DNA of 64,000 nt, taken from the NCBI RefSeq assembly GCF_016612535.1, contig NZ_JAENXS010000001.1, positions 2,505,501 to 2,569,500 on the forward strand, given 5' to 3'. The notes beneath the pieces were generated by a model that saw only the letters and a list, made by a program, of their open reading frames with translations, was not told the origin of the DNA and searched no databases. Source of the stretch: Bradyrhizobium diazoefficiens (lineage in GTDB: Bacteria > Pseudomonadota > Alphaproteobacteria > Rhizobiales > Xanthobacteraceae). The position numbers and the translations under genes are program-made. Below, one piece after another: positions 17,023-25,562 of this stretch; the stretch's first letter is position 1, and each line of letters starts with the position of its first letter.

Positions 17023-17046
17023 GCGTCCCGCAGGACTGCGGGACGC
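17023..17046. terminator. Perfect hairpin between the ompA-like gene and the pump operon
   Basis: GCGTCCCGCAG and CTGCGGGACGC form an 11-base-pair stem with a two-base centre (GA). It lies downstream of the OmpA-domain gene and upstream of the adaptor gene, both on the minus strand. There is no U-tract. A smaller palindrome (CGTTTC/GAAACG) is adjacent at about 17003-17017. It is a possible transcription boundary. Confidence 0.4.
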
Positions 17047-17107
17047 GCGCTGGGAGCAAGACTTTACACCACATCAGGACTTGTCACTGCAAAGGATTAC
17101 GCTGTGG

Positions 17108-17770
17108 TCACTTCGATGCGGTGGTCTTGTTTTCCATATTCACGACCTGCACGCGACGGTTCACCTCCGCCATCGGCTGGCTCGGGTCCTTCAGCTTGCT
17201 CTTGCCGTAGCCGACGGTGACGAGGTCGCTCGCGGCGATGCTGTACTTGTCGACGAGGTAGCGCTTGATCGAATCCGCGCGGCGCTCCGACAGCTCCTGG
17301 TTGTAGGCTTCACCACCCGCAGCGTCGGTGTGGCCGGCAACGACGAAGGTGGAGCCCTTCAGGTCGGGGCTGGTCAGCGCACGGCCGAGCGCCTGAACGG
17401 AAGGCAGCGACTTGGCGCTGATATCGGCCGAGTTGTAGTCGAAGGTGATTTCGAGGTCGATATTCGGCTTGTCCTTGGCGGCGGACGCGATCTCCTCGCG
17501 CTCGGTCGACGAGAGCGAGCGCGTGGCGCGGCCGCGAACGGACTGAATCAGCTTGGTTTCCGCCGGGTTCGGTGTCGGATCGGTCTGCGGGGCGATCGAG
17601 AGGCCGCGGGTCAGGGGCTTTTTCGGCGGCGCCAGCGCGCGGACGATCTCGTCCTCGCTGACGTTCTTGCTGTTGCCGTCGTCGCCGGCGAAAGCGGGCG
17701 TCAGCGACAACGCGGCGCCGAGGGTGATGATGGACAGGATCGCAGTCAGTCCTTTTGCAGCCAATTTCAT
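17108..17770 (-). CDS. OmpA-domain peptidoglycan-binding protein
   Basis: The start is ATG 17770 (MKLAAKGLTAILSIITLGAA), with GGAGGG nine bases upstream and a signal peptide ending at AFAGDD; an upstream ATG at 17827 is rejected. The 220-residue protein has a short linker and then a C-terminal OmpA-like domain: LEITFDYNSADIS, VAGHTDAAG (with the Asp that contacts diaminopimelate), NQELSERRADSIKRYLVDK and NRRVQVVN (the conserved Arg). It has no N-terminal beta-barrel. Inferred role: periplasmic or outer-membrane-associated protein tethered to the wall. It lies just downstream of the caspase-like gene on the same strand, with a 157-base gap. Confidence 0.85.
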   Translation of the reverse strand: MKLAAKGLTAILSIITLGAALSLTPAFAGDDGNSKNVSEDEIVRALAPPKKPLTRGLSIAPQTDPTPNPAETKLIQSVRGRATRSLSSTEREEIASAAKDKPNIDLEITFDYNSADISAKSLPSVQALGRALTSPDLKGSTFVVAGHTDAAGGEAYNQELSERRADSIKRYLVDKYSIAASDLVTVGYGKSKLKDPSQPMAEVNRRVQVVNMENKTTASK

Positions 17771-17927
17771 TGCCAGTCCCTCCTGCGCGAACCCGCGCGG
17801 TTCCAAAATCCTGCAACCAGCCCCCACGGCAAGGCCGCCTGCGGCATCCGTTCGGCTAGTCTTGCCAATTGGTCTTGGCCGGACCGCCGCGGGTTCGAGG
17901 CGCCTGGCGCGTCAAATCAAAAAAATA

Positions 17928-19388
17928 TCAACGCACTCCGTAACTTGCGAATTCCCCAGCGATGTTCGGATCCATCGCCTTGGCATTGGCGATGTCGAGT
18001 GCGCCCTCCTGGGCCGAGCCGTTGCGCTGCTTCGCCACGCCCCGTCCATAGAGCGAGGAGGTCAGGCGCGGGTTGATCCTCAGCGCGGCGTCGAAATCGG
18101 CGATGGCGTTCTTCACCGCCCCGGATTTGAGGTTGACCAGCCCGCGGCTGTCCAGCGCATCGACGAAATTCGGCCGCAGCCGCAGGGCCTCGTTGCAATC
18201 CTTCAACGCGCCCTGGAGGTCGCCGACGACGGTGCGGGTCCAGCAGCGGTTGTTCAGCGCCTCGACGTCCTTCGAATTGATCCGGAGCGTGTCGTCGAAA
18301 TCCTTGATGGCAAGGCTATAGGCCCCCTTGCTGGCATAGACCTGGCCTCGCCGGTACAGCGCATTGACGTCGTCAGGATTGGCCGCGATCTTGCCCGTCA
18401 GGCCCTTGATGGTGGGATCCTCGGCCAGCGCGGCCGCGCTCGGCCCGCTATCCATGCTGGGCGCGGGGGTCTCTGCCGGTTTGACCGGCGGTGGCGGCGG
18501 AGGCAGCGCGGCCTCCACCTGCGGTTTTGGCGACGGCGGCGGCGGATTGTTCGCGACCGCGGGTGGGGCGGGCGGAGCCGGAGGCGGGTTGTTCGCGACA
18601 GCAGGCGGCGGCGGTGTCGTCGGGCGCGATCCAGCGGCGCCGGGAATGAACGAAAAATCCTCGGCGAGCGAAGACGAGATCCACGGCACCTGCTCGCCGC
18701 GCGAGGCGCGGGTGACGCCCATCTTGGTACGGTTCAGCGTTTCCTCCGCCATCAGGTCGGGGACGCGGATTTCCTTCAAGAGTTCCTGGACGAACAGGCT
18801 ATGATCGCCGCCGGCGTCCGACACCACCGAGGCAAGTGCTGCCGAATACATCACCAGCGTGCCGTTCGGCGCGATCACCGGCGTCAGGCCCGCCGAGAAG
18901 CTGCGGAACCGCCGTTCGAACGGGTTACGCCTCGAGGCATCGACCAGCGCGATCTTGACGCCGGCGCCGCGGGTGTTGAGCTCGCCCAGGACGGCCTCAA
19001 GGCTGAAACCGTCGCGGCGGACGTCCGACTCGGTCCAGATCTGGGCATCGATCGGGATCATGTAGCTCTGGCGCGCCGACTGGATGCCGAATCCGCTGTA
19101 AAACAACAGCGCCACGGAGCCCGGCTTGATCTTGCCGTAGAGCTTGTCGAAGGCACGGCGCATGCCGTCGCCGGTCAGGTTCTCGCCTACTTCCACCGAA
19201 AAGCCATCGCGCTTGAGCTCGTCGGCCATATCGCGCGCGTCGTTGATCGGCTCCTTCAGGGGGCTGTCCGCGTCCGGATATTTGGAATTGCCAATGACCA
19301 GCGCGTAGCGGTCGCCGGCCGCAAGCGACGGAGCGGCCGGGATCAGCGAGACGAGCAATGCCAGAAGAAAAAGGAAGCGAATTTTCAT
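17928..19388 (-). CDS. Exported caspase-fold (peptidase C14-like) protein with TPR repeats, both catalytic residues replaced
   Basis: A 486-residue protein with a signal peptide (FLFLLALLVSLIPAAPSLAA). Residues about 25-230 form a caspase p20-type fold (RYALVIGNSKYPDADSPLKE, DARDMADELKRDGF). The catalytic His position (normally YSGHG) reads YSGFG, with Phe100, and the catalytic Cys position (normally DACRxNP) reads DASRRNP, with Ser152. Protease activity is therefore unlikely. Residues about 245-310 are a Pro-rich linker with two repeats of PPPAVANNPPP type. Residues about 335-470 are TPR repeats (NALYRRGQVYASKGAYSLAI, NNRCWTRTVVGDLQGAL). Inferred role: periplasmic scaffold or sensing pseudo-enzyme. 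It is upstream of the OmpA-domain gene. Confidence 0.82.
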   Translation of the reverse strand: MKIRFLFLLALLVSLIPAAPSLAAGDRYALVIGNSKYPDADSPLKEPINDARDMADELKRDGFSVEVGENLTGDGMRRAFDKLYGKIKPGSVALLFYSGFGIQSARQSYMIPIDAQIWTESDVRRDGFSLEAVLGELNTRGAGVKIALVDASRRNPFERRFRSFSAGLTPVIAPNGTLVMYSAALASVVSDAGGDHSLFVQELLKEIRVPDLMAEETLNRTKMGVTRASRGEQVPWISSSLAEDFSFIPGAAGSRPTTPPPPAVANNPPPAPPAPPAVANNPPPPSPKPQVEAALPPPPPPVKPAETPAPSMDSGPSAAALAEDPTIKGLTGKIAANPDDVNALYRRGQVYASKGAYSLAIKDFDDTLRINSKDVEALNNRCWTRTVVGDLQGALKDCNEALRLRPNFVDALDSRGLVNLKSGAVKNAIADFDAALRINPRLTSSLYGRGVAKQRNGSAQEGALDIANAKAMDPNIAGEFASYGVR

Positions 19389-19758
19389 AATCAGCGCGGT
19401 CCAGCCAAAAAGGCGCCGTTCCCAGCTTGCGCCGCGGCGACCTTAACTTACGCAATGTGCATTATCAAACCGGGGAGTGGGGGCGTCAACCGCTTGGAGA
19501 TTCGTCATTATCGCAACAATTGACCGCGACCCACGGGCCGGCTGCGAGGGAATAATTCGACTGTCACGGTTCTACTCGATGCTTTCTCGTTCAGGGCGCC
19601 GGCTCCCATGTTAGGCCGCCACAAGCGACGAAAATGTGATTGGTCTCACAGTGCTGACCGGGCTCCCTCGCAGCCCGCGGTATTTGACCTTTTCGGCGCA
19701 CGATGGCTTGGTGCGCGGGATCGTTCCTTAAGATCCACTCAGAAGAAAAAGCAAAACC
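19389..19758. other. Divergent intergenic region without a recognised gene
   Basis: 370 bases between the divergent caspase-like and lactonase genes. AT-richer patches (GCAATGTGCATTATCAAACC, GAATAATTCGACTGTCACGG) may hold both promoters. No tRNA, palindromic repeat family or open frame with a family signature was seen. A purine-rich run (AGAAGAAAAAGCAAAACC) precedes the lactonase ATG instead of a strong GGAGG. Confidence 0.4.
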
Positions 19759-20565
19759 ATGGGAAGCGCCTACGAAATCTACGCCCTGCGCTATGCGACG
19801 ATGTCGCCACGCACCCCCAGCATGAACTTCCTTGCGCCCGATCCGCATGACAGCGCAGCGCAGGATCTCGACTATTTCGTCTGGCTGATCCGCGGCGGCG
19901 GGCGCGAGATTCTGGTCGATACCGGCTTCAATGCGGAGGAGGCAGGGCTCCGCGCCCGCAAGCTGACGCTCAATCCGGTCGATGCGCTGGAGCGCTTTGG
20001 CGTCGCGGCGTCGAGCATTCGCGACATCATCGTGACGCATCTGCATTACGACCATGCCGGCAATCTCGATCGCTTCCCGAGCGCGCGCTTCCATCTCCAG
20101 GAGCGTGAGATGGCTTATGCGACGGGCCGCTGCATGTGCAACGGACTGCTGCGACATCCATTCTCGGTCGAGCACGTCACCCAGATGGTGCGCCACGTCT
20201 ATCGCGAGCGCGTCACTTTCTATTCCGGCGACGGCGAGGTCGCGCCCGGTGTCACCGTGCATCGCGTTGGTGGTCATTCGGATGGCTTGCAGGTGGTCAA
20301 GGTCGAGACCGCGCGCGGACCGGTGGTGCTCGCCTCCGACGCCACGCATTATTACGCCAATCTGCAGCGCAAGAGCCCATTCCCGATCGTCTTCAATGTC
20401 GGCGACATGGCCACCGGCTGGGAAACGATCGAGCGCCTCGCCGGCGATCCCGATCGCTACATTCCGGGTCACGATCCGATCGTGACGGAGATCTATCCGC
20501 GCGCCAGCGACAAGGTCGACGCCTGGGCGCTGCATCTGCCGCCGTCGCGGTCGTTTGCGAAATGA
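19759..20565 (+). CDS. Metallo-beta-lactamase-fold N-acyl-homoserine lactonase-like enzyme
   Basis: A 268-residue MBL hydrolase. The full zinc motif THLHYDHAG is present (His94, His96, Asp98, His99). Further ligands are in VGGHSDG, LASDATHYY and IPGHDP. Overall layout and length match the AttM/AiiA-like lactonase branch, which opens the lactone ring of acyl-homoserine lactones; related lactones are possible substrates. It is cytoplasmic, with no signal peptide. A decayed copy of its last 49 codons lies at 21899-22048, on the far side of the C45-type gene. Activity on quorum signals is inferred. Confidence 0.75.
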   Translation: MGSAYEIYALRYATMSPRTPSMNFLAPDPHDSAAQDLDYFVWLIRGGGREILVDTGFNAEEAGLRARKLTLNPVDALERFGVAASSIRDIIVTHLHYDHAGNLDRFPSARFHLQEREMAYATGRCMCNGLLRHPFSVEHVTQMVRHVYRERVTFYSGDGEVAPGVTVHRVGGHSDGLQVVKVETARGPVVLASDATHYYANLQRKSPFPIVFNVGDMATGWETIERLAGDPDRYIPGHDPIVTEIYPRASDKVDAWALHLPPSRSFAK

Positions 20566-20706
20566 CGGAATCGGGCGGCGTGTATTTGCAAGTCCTAAGC
20601 GCGGGTCAGATCAGGCGGGCCTGTGTCCTCCTCCTGAGAGCCGCGCGCAAAAGAGCATTGCCGGGGGGCGAGGAGGTCTAAAGGCGGACGCGAGCACTTG
20701 GCTCCG

Positions 20707-21780
20707 CTACCGCCTCGCCTTGGTCTGCCGGAGTCGTTGCAAACCTAGGTTCAGTTGCCCCTTGAGCTGCTTTATCGGCAAATCCTCACCGGCGACCCAC
20801 AACTTGAAATCAATGTCCAGCATGTCCTCGTCGAGCGCGGCGGCGTCGCCCCCGATTCCTATCAAGAGCCGTCGCTTGCCTGGCTCGGCAACGATGGTGT
20901 GCAGGGTTTGGGCGTTGCCGTAGTTGTGGAAGGCCGGCGAGGCGGGGAAGTTCAGCGCCTTGAAGGTCTGTTCGGCGCTGAGCGCACGTGCGGCCCAGCC
21001 TTCCAGCGCCGGCAGCCGGTCAATCGAGTGCGCAACGCGGCGGTTCAGGCGTCTCAATTGCGGCGACTGGAAATGATTGGTGCAAGCGAGCCAGTCGCCG
21101 CCGCGCACCGCGACCGCCCCCGCCCCCGCTTCGACCACCGCGGCCACTCCGCCGGCATCGAGTAGCGAATAGTTATTCTGCGTGACGTGGGGCGTGCGAC
21201 GCAGAAAGTGGATTGCCTCCGCCGTCGTCGCACAGCTATCGAGCACCCGTCTGACCAGCAACACGCTGGTGAGGCCGGGCGATCGCGGTCGCGCCTTCAC
21301 GAGATGCAGGCCAATGGCGAGCCCATGCTCGTTCATGCCGTCCAGCCGTCCGGTCAACTGGTGGCTGCCGCCGACACTGGCGTAGCTGCCCGGCGCTTGC
21401 ACGAGCGCGAACCGTGCCTCGTACTGCCGCGGCCGAAAATCATAGTTGCGGCCATATACGCCATCACTCATGACGGCTGAACAGCCGCCCGTCGGCATTC
21501 GCAAGCCGTCGTTGCCGAAACAAGCGACGGCCTGCTCCATCGGGATGTTGAGCCCCTCGGCGATCCCGCCGATCTCCTCCCACAGCGCCGGCGCATAAAC
21601 CCTGAACGCGCGTTCCTCTGTGCGAATGTTGAACCACCATGGCAGCCGCACCCTCTTGCGGAGAAATGCCTGCCCCTTGCGCGTCGCCGCGAAGGCATCA
21701 GCCTGAGCGCGGCCGACCTCGTAAGGGGTGCCGCGACATTGCACAAAGCTGACGCGGAGCGTCTTGGGCGCGCATGCCAT
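20707..21780 (-). CDS. C45-family Ntn-type amide hydrolase / acyltransferase-like protein
   Basis: A 357-residue protein of the acyl-CoA:6-aminopenicillanate acyltransferase (peptidase C45) type. GGCSAVMSDGVYGRNYDFRP contains the putative nucleophile Cys99 and the YGRNYDF landmark. DGMNEHGLAIGLHLV, LDSCATTAEAIHFL and TNHFQS (with His/Asn oxyanion residues) are also family features. Members become active by exposing the Cys at a new N-terminus, and act on linear or cyclic amides. No signal peptide. It converges on the lactonase gene and is bracketed by the lactonase and its relic. The substrate is unknown; penicillin, acyl-amino acids or acyl-homoserine lactones are all possible. Confidence 0.7.
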   Translation of the reverse strand: MACAPKTLRVSFVQCRGTPYEVGRAQADAFAATRKGQAFLRKRVRLPWWFNIRTEERAFRVYAPALWEEIGGIAEGLNIPMEQAVACFGNDGLRMPTGGCSAVMSDGVYGRNYDFRPRQYEARFALVQAPGSYASVGGSHQLTGRLDGMNEHGLAIGLHLVKARPRSPGLTSVLLVRRVLDSCATTAEAIHFLRRTPHVTQNNYSLLDAGGVAAVVEAGAGAVAVRGGDWLACTNHFQSPQLRRLNRRVAHSIDRLPALEGWAARALSAEQTFKALNFPASPAFHNYGNAQTLHTIVAEPGKRRLLIGIGGDAAALDEDMLDIDFKLWVAGEDLPIKQLKGQLNLGLQRLRQTKARR

Positions 21781-21898
21781 CGTGATGCCTAGGCGAGTCG
21801 AAATTCGAACGGCTGGAGTAGTGTCTCTATAGCGTAGAGCCCGGCGGTCGCAAGTCGGCCTCCCGAGCGTAACGCTCCTGCTTTCGCAGCAGGCGCAG

Positions 21899-22048
21899 GG
21901 CTGGGAGACGATCGAGCGCCTTGCCGGTTATCCCGACCGCTAAATTCCCGGTCACGATCCACTCGTCACCGAAATCTACCCGCGCGTGAGCGACAAGGTC
22001 GATGTCTGGGCGCTGCATCTGCCGCCGTCGGGGTCGTTTGCGAAATGA
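21899..22048 (+). pseudogene. Decayed duplicate of the lactonase 3' end
   Basis: This stretch aligns without gaps to 20416-20565, the last 49 codons plus stop of the lactonase: 18 of 150 bases differ, about 88% identity. Translation gives GWETIERLAGYPDR, then a TAA stop at 21941-21943, then IPGHDPLVTEIYPRVSDKV and WALHLPPSGSFAK ending at the same TGA. Most differences are at third codon positions, so the copy diverged under selection before being truncated and interrupted. No trace of the 5' two-thirds was found upstream. Confidence 0.85.
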
Positions 22049-22061
22049 CGGCTGAGTCCGA

Positions 22062-22604
22062 CTAATATGCCTGTTTGGCGTCCGCCTCTTCGCTGGTCTG
22101 GACCAGGTCGAGACTCTCTTCGATCTTGCCGAGCAGCACGGAGAGCTGCTTGCGCTCCTGTGCCGAGAGGCACGCGAGAATCTCGTCTTCCCGCCGCAAC
22201 AGCTGCGGGAACAGCTCTTCGTAAAGCGCGCGGCCCTTCTTCGTCAGTTGCAGGCGGAATTCGCGCCGGTCGGCCTCGTTCTCGACCCGTTCGATTAGGC
22301 CGCCTTGCAGCAGCGTGGTCACCGCGCGGCTGATGGTGGATTTGTGAGTGCGGGTGCATTGCGAGATGTATTGCGCGCTACAGGCGTCGTTGCGGAAGCC
22401 GAGCGTCGCAATCACGCGCCAAGCCGGAATGTCGAGACCGTGGCGCTCCTGATATTCGACCGCGAGTGCGGAACTGACTTCCGCCGCGAGCCGGTTGAAG
22501 CGGAACGGCACGAACTTGAACAAATCGAGCCGCGACTTTGACCGCGGTGAAACCTCGTCGGCTTCGCGTGTCTTTAGCGCGATCTCGCTGGATGTTCTCG
22601 CCAA
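22062..22604 (-). CDS. MarR-family regulator of the homogentisate locus
   Basis: A winged-helix MarR protein (WRVIATLGFRNDACSAQYIS, HKSTISRAVTTLLQGGLIER, then the wing NEADRREFRLQLTKKG). The frame is open up to an ATG at 22721, but that start would overlap the divergent monooxygenase gene and the palindrome at 22653-22672. A TTG at 22604 preceded by GGAG gives a normal-sized 180-residue protein and is preferred; the start is uncertain. Members usually repress a divergent catabolic gene and are released by an aromatic ligand. Here the divergent operon carries the monooxygenase and hmgA, so an aromatic acid or homogentisate is the likely inducer. Confidence 0.8.
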   Translation of the reverse strand: MARTSSEIALKTREADEVSPRSKSRLDLFKFVPFRFNRLAAEVSSALAVEYQERHGLDIPAWRVIATLGFRNDACSAQYISQCTRTHKSTISRAVTTLLQGGLIERVENEADRREFRLQLTKKGRALYEELFPQLLRREDEILACLSAQERKQLSVLLGKIEESLDLVQTSEEADAKQAY

Positions 22605-22652
22605 AGCCTGCGCTCCGAATTCCAGTTGACGACCGGCTGGCTCCGGTCCAAA

Positions 22653-22672
22653 ATAGTTGCATATGAGACTAT
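22653..22672. promoter_or_regulatory. Candidate MarR operator
   Basis: A 20-base imperfect palindrome, ATAGTTGCAT followed by ATGAGACTAT, with 8 of 10 positions matching in dyad symmetry. The core TTGCATATG resembles known MarR-family boxes. It lies between the divergent MarR and monooxygenase genes, 43 bases before the ATG of the latter. Confidence 0.6.
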
Positions 22673-22714
22673 CTAGCAGACCAGTCCTCTCCTGACCAGA
22701 GCCGAGGCTCGTGT

Positions 22715-24328
22715 ATGGCACAGGCCAAGACCCAGTTCGGCTATCGCCGCCATCCCGACCAGGACCGTCCCGGCCAAAGCCCGGCCGAGCATCCGGTCGT
22801 GGTCGTCGGCGCGGGCCCGGTGGGGCTGTCGCTGGCGATCGATCTGGCCCAGCGCGGCCAGTGCGTCGTGCTTCTCGACGACGCCGATCGCATCGGTAAA
22901 GGATCGCGCGCGATCTGTTTCTCGAAGCGCTCGCTGGAATATTGGGACCGGCTCGGCGTCGGCGACCGCATGGTCGAGAAGGGCGTGGTCTGGAGCGTCG
23001 GCCGCATCTTTCATGGCGAGTCCCAGCTCTATCAGTTCAACCTGCTGCCCGAGGATGGCCACAAGCGGCCCGCCTTCATCAATCTCCAGCAATATTACGC
23101 CGAGGCCTATCTGGTCGATCGCGTCAGTGATCTCAACGGGATCGACCTGCGCTGGAGCAACAAGGTGACAGCGCTGGAGCAACGCAACGATTCCGTTGTG
23201 CTGACGATCGAGACGCCCGAGGGCGCCTATCGCCTGCATGCGCAATATGTCGTCGCTTGCGACGGCGCGCGCTCCTCGCTGCGGCAGATGGTCGGTGCCG
23301 ATTTCGCGGGCCAGGTGTTCGAGGACCAGTTCCTGATCGCCGACGTCAAGATGACCGCGGAATTCCCGACCGAGCGCTGGTTCTGGTTCGATCCGCCGTT
23401 CCATGCCGGACGTTCGGCGCTGCTGCACAAGCAGCCCGACAACGTCTGGCGCATCGATCTCCAACTGAATCGTTACGCCGATCCCGTGGTCGAGAAAAAG
23501 CCGGACAATGTGCGGCCGCGGATCGCGCGCATGCTTGGCCACGACGAGTTCGAGTTCGAGTGGATTTCACTCTACAAATTCCAGTGCCGGCGGATGGATC
23601 GCTTCCTCCATGGCCGCGTGATTTTTGCGGGTGATTCGGCGCACCAGGTCTCGCCCTTCGGCGCGCGTGGCGCGAATTCGGGGCTTGAGGACGCCGAGAA
23701 TCTCGCGTGGAAGCTCGACCGCGTGCTCCGCGGCAAATCGCCTGCGGGACTGCTCGAGAGCTATCATGTCGAGCGCAGCAGGGCTGCCGACGAGAACATC
23801 CGCGAATCCACCCGTTCGACCGATTTCATGGCGCCGAATTCACATCAGGAAGCGCGGCTGCGTCAGGCGGTGCTGTCACTGGCCAAGGAGACGGAATTCG
23901 GCAAGCGCATGGTCAATGGCGGCCGGCTCTCGGTGCCGTGCAGCTATGATACGCCTCTGTCATCGCGCGAAGCGGATCCGTGGCGCAGTGGACCATCTCC
24001 CGGCTGTTCCATGCTCGACGCGCCGGTTGCGACGCGTGCGGGGCAGCAGGCCTATTTGACGGATGCTTTCCTCAAGGGTGGAACGGACTTCACCTTGCTG
24101 TCGTTCAGCAATGGCGCGGCGATCGATGCGCCCGATGGCGTGAAGGACATTCGCATCGGCGGCGAGGACGGACTTGCCGATTCCCTGGGCCTCGTCGCCA
24201 AGCGCTATGATGCCGAGCCGGGCTCTGCCTATCTGCTCAGGCCTGACGGCTACGTCGCAGCGCGATTCCGCCATCCGACGCGTGAGGCGATCGCGACCGC
24301 ACTGGCGCAGGCTACAGGCGTGAATTGA
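22715..24328 (+). CDS. FAD-dependent aromatic monooxygenase (MhpA/PHBH type)
   Basis: A 537-residue class A flavoprotein hydroxylase. It shows the dinucleotide-binding motif VVVVGAGPVGLSLAIDL (about 28-44), the DG motif VVACDGARSSLRQM and the GD motif FAGDSAHQVSPFGARGANS, plus a thioredoxin-like C-terminal domain as in MhpA-type enzymes. They hydroxylate phenolic acids using NAD(P)H and O2. It heads the operon that continues with DUF2783, an MBL protein and hmgA. A reaction producing homogentisate, such as 3-hydroxyphenylacetate 6-hydroxylation, is a reasonable inference but not proven. The start ATG 22715 has GAGG ten bases upstream. Confidence 0.82.
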   Translation: MAQAKTQFGYRRHPDQDRPGQSPAEHPVVVVGAGPVGLSLAIDLAQRGQCVVLLDDADRIGKGSRAICFSKRSLEYWDRLGVGDRMVEKGVVWSVGRIFHGESQLYQFNLLPEDGHKRPAFINLQQYYAEAYLVDRVSDLNGIDLRWSNKVTALEQRNDSVVLTIETPEGAYRLHAQYVVACDGARSSLRQMVGADFAGQVFEDQFLIADVKMTAEFPTERWFWFDPPFHAGRSALLHKQPDNVWRIDLQLNRYADPVVEKKPDNVRPRIARMLGHDEFEFEWISLYKFQCRRMDRFLHGRVIFAGDSAHQVSPFGARGANSGLEDAENLAWKLDRVLRGKSPAGLLESYHVERSRAADENIRESTRSTDFMAPNSHQEARLRQAVLSLAKETEFGKRMVNGGRLSVPCSYDTPLSSREADPWRSGPSPGCSMLDAPVATRAGQQAYLTDAFLKGGTDFTLLSFSNGAAIDAPDGVKDIRIGGEDGLADSLGLVAKRYDAEPGSAYLLRPDGYVAARFRHPTREAIATALAQATGVN

Positions 24329-24336
24329 GGTTTCGT

Positions 24337-24561
24337 ATGCCGCTTTCTACCAGTTCCAACTTCGCGCGACCCGACGACGCCTTTCGTGCCATCGTCGAGG
24401 CGCATCGCGGCCTCACCGACGAGCAGAGCGCCGATTTCGACGCGGCGCTGGTGCTGATCCTCGCCAACCATATCGGCGACATCGACGTGCTGCGCGAGGC
24501 CATCGTGCTTGCCAAGCGCCGCATGATCGACGGTCAGCAGCAACAACAGCAACAACAATAG
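24337..24561 (+). CDS. Small DUF2783 protein with a polyglutamine tail
   Basis: A 74-residue protein (MPLSTSSNFARPDDAFRAIV, then LTDEQSADFDAALVLILANH and DVLREAIVLAKRRM) matching the DUF2783 type often found next to homogentisate genes. It begins eight bases after the monooxygenase stop, with GAGG before ATG 24337. It ends in eight consecutive Gln residues encoded by mixed CAG/CAA codons (24535-24558). The tail looks like a repeat that can expand or contract. Function unknown; its conserved place in the operon suggests an accessory role in aromatic catabolism. Confidence 0.75.
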   Translation: MPLSTSSNFARPDDAFRAIVEAHRGLTDEQSADFDAALVLILANHIGDIDVLREAIVLAKRRMIDGQQQQQQQQ

Positions 24562-24599
24562 CCCCAAGAACCTCGAGCAAAGACTTTAAGGATGAACTG

Positions 24600-25562
24600 A
24601 TGGCGAAGAACTTCGCTTCTACCGGCGACCTCTCCGAGAAGAAGATCACTTTCTCCGAGATCGGCAGCGATCTCTATGCCTTCACCGCCGAGGGCGACCC
24701 GAACACTGCGATCATCGTCGGTGACGACGGTTGCCTCGTGTTCGACGCGCAATCGACGCCCGCGATGGCCAACAAGGTGATCGAGCGCGTGCGCACCGTC
24801 ACCGACAAGCCGATCAAATACGTCGTGCTGTCGCACTATCACGCCGTGCGCGTGCTGGGGGCCTCCGCCTACAGGGCACAGGGCATCGTCGCATCGCAGG
24901 AGACTCATCGTCTCATCGAGGAGCGCGGCCAGCAGGATTGGGATTCCGAATATGGCCGTTTCCCCCGCCTGTTCCAGGACGCTTCGAGCATTCCCGGTCT
25001 GACCTGGCCGACACTGACCTTCGAAGGCGAGATGTCGATCTATCTAGGCAAGCGCGAGGTGCGGCTGATGCAGCTTGGCGCCGGCCACACCTCGGGCGAC
25101 ATCGTCGCCTGGGTGCCGGATGCGGAAGTCATGTTCTCCGGCGATCTCATCGAATATCACTCGGCCTGCTATTGCGGCGACGCGCATTTGCGCGAATGGC
25201 CGCTGACGCTGAACGAGATCCGCAACTTCAATCCCAAGGCGATCGCGCCGGGGCGCGGCGATGCGCTGAAGGGAACTGCCACGGTGCGCGAAGCCATCGC
25301 GATGACGCGCGACTTCGTCACCTCGCTCTACGGTGCGGCCGAAATCTCCGTTGCCAAGGGACGCACGCTGAAGGAATCGATGGCCGCGACGCGCGAGGTG
25401 ATGGATCCGAAATTCCACAGTTTCGCCATCTACGAGCACTGCCTGCCGTTCAATGTGTCGCGCGCCTTCGACGAGGCGTCGGGGATCGACGATCCCGTGA
25501 TCTGGACCGACAAGCGCGACCAGGAAATGTGGGCCGCCCTGCAAGGAGGAGGATCGTCATGA
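24600..25562 (+). CDS. Metallo-beta-lactamase-fold protein with altered metal motif
   Basis: A 320-residue MBL-fold protein. The metal motif HxHxDH reads HYHAVR at residues 79-84 ([17 protein letters not shown]), so the Asp and last His of the motif are replaced by Val and Arg. Later positions remain: His in [13 protein letters not shown] and Asp in [12 protein letters not shown] one-metal site or a non-hydrolytic role is possible. It lies between DUF2783 and hmgA, and its stop overlaps the hmgA ATG (ATGA), so it is translationally coupled to the dioxygenase. Role in homogentisate metabolism unknown. Confidence 0.75.
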   Translation: MAKNFASTGDLSEKKITFSEIGSDLYAFTAEGDPNTAIIVGDDGCLVFDAQSTPAMANKVIERVRTVTDKPIKYVVLSHYHAVRVLGASAYRAQGIVASQETHRLIEERGQQDWDSEYGRFPRLFQDASSIPGLTWPTLTFEGEMSIYLGKREVRLMQLGAGHTSGDIVAWVPDAEVMFSGDLIEYHSACYCGDAHLREWPLTLNEIRNFNPKAIAPGRGDALKGTATVREAIAMTRDFVTSLYGAAEISVAKGRTLKESMAATREVMDPKFHSFAIYEHCLPFNVSRAFDEASGIDDPVIWTDKRDQEMWAALQGGGSS

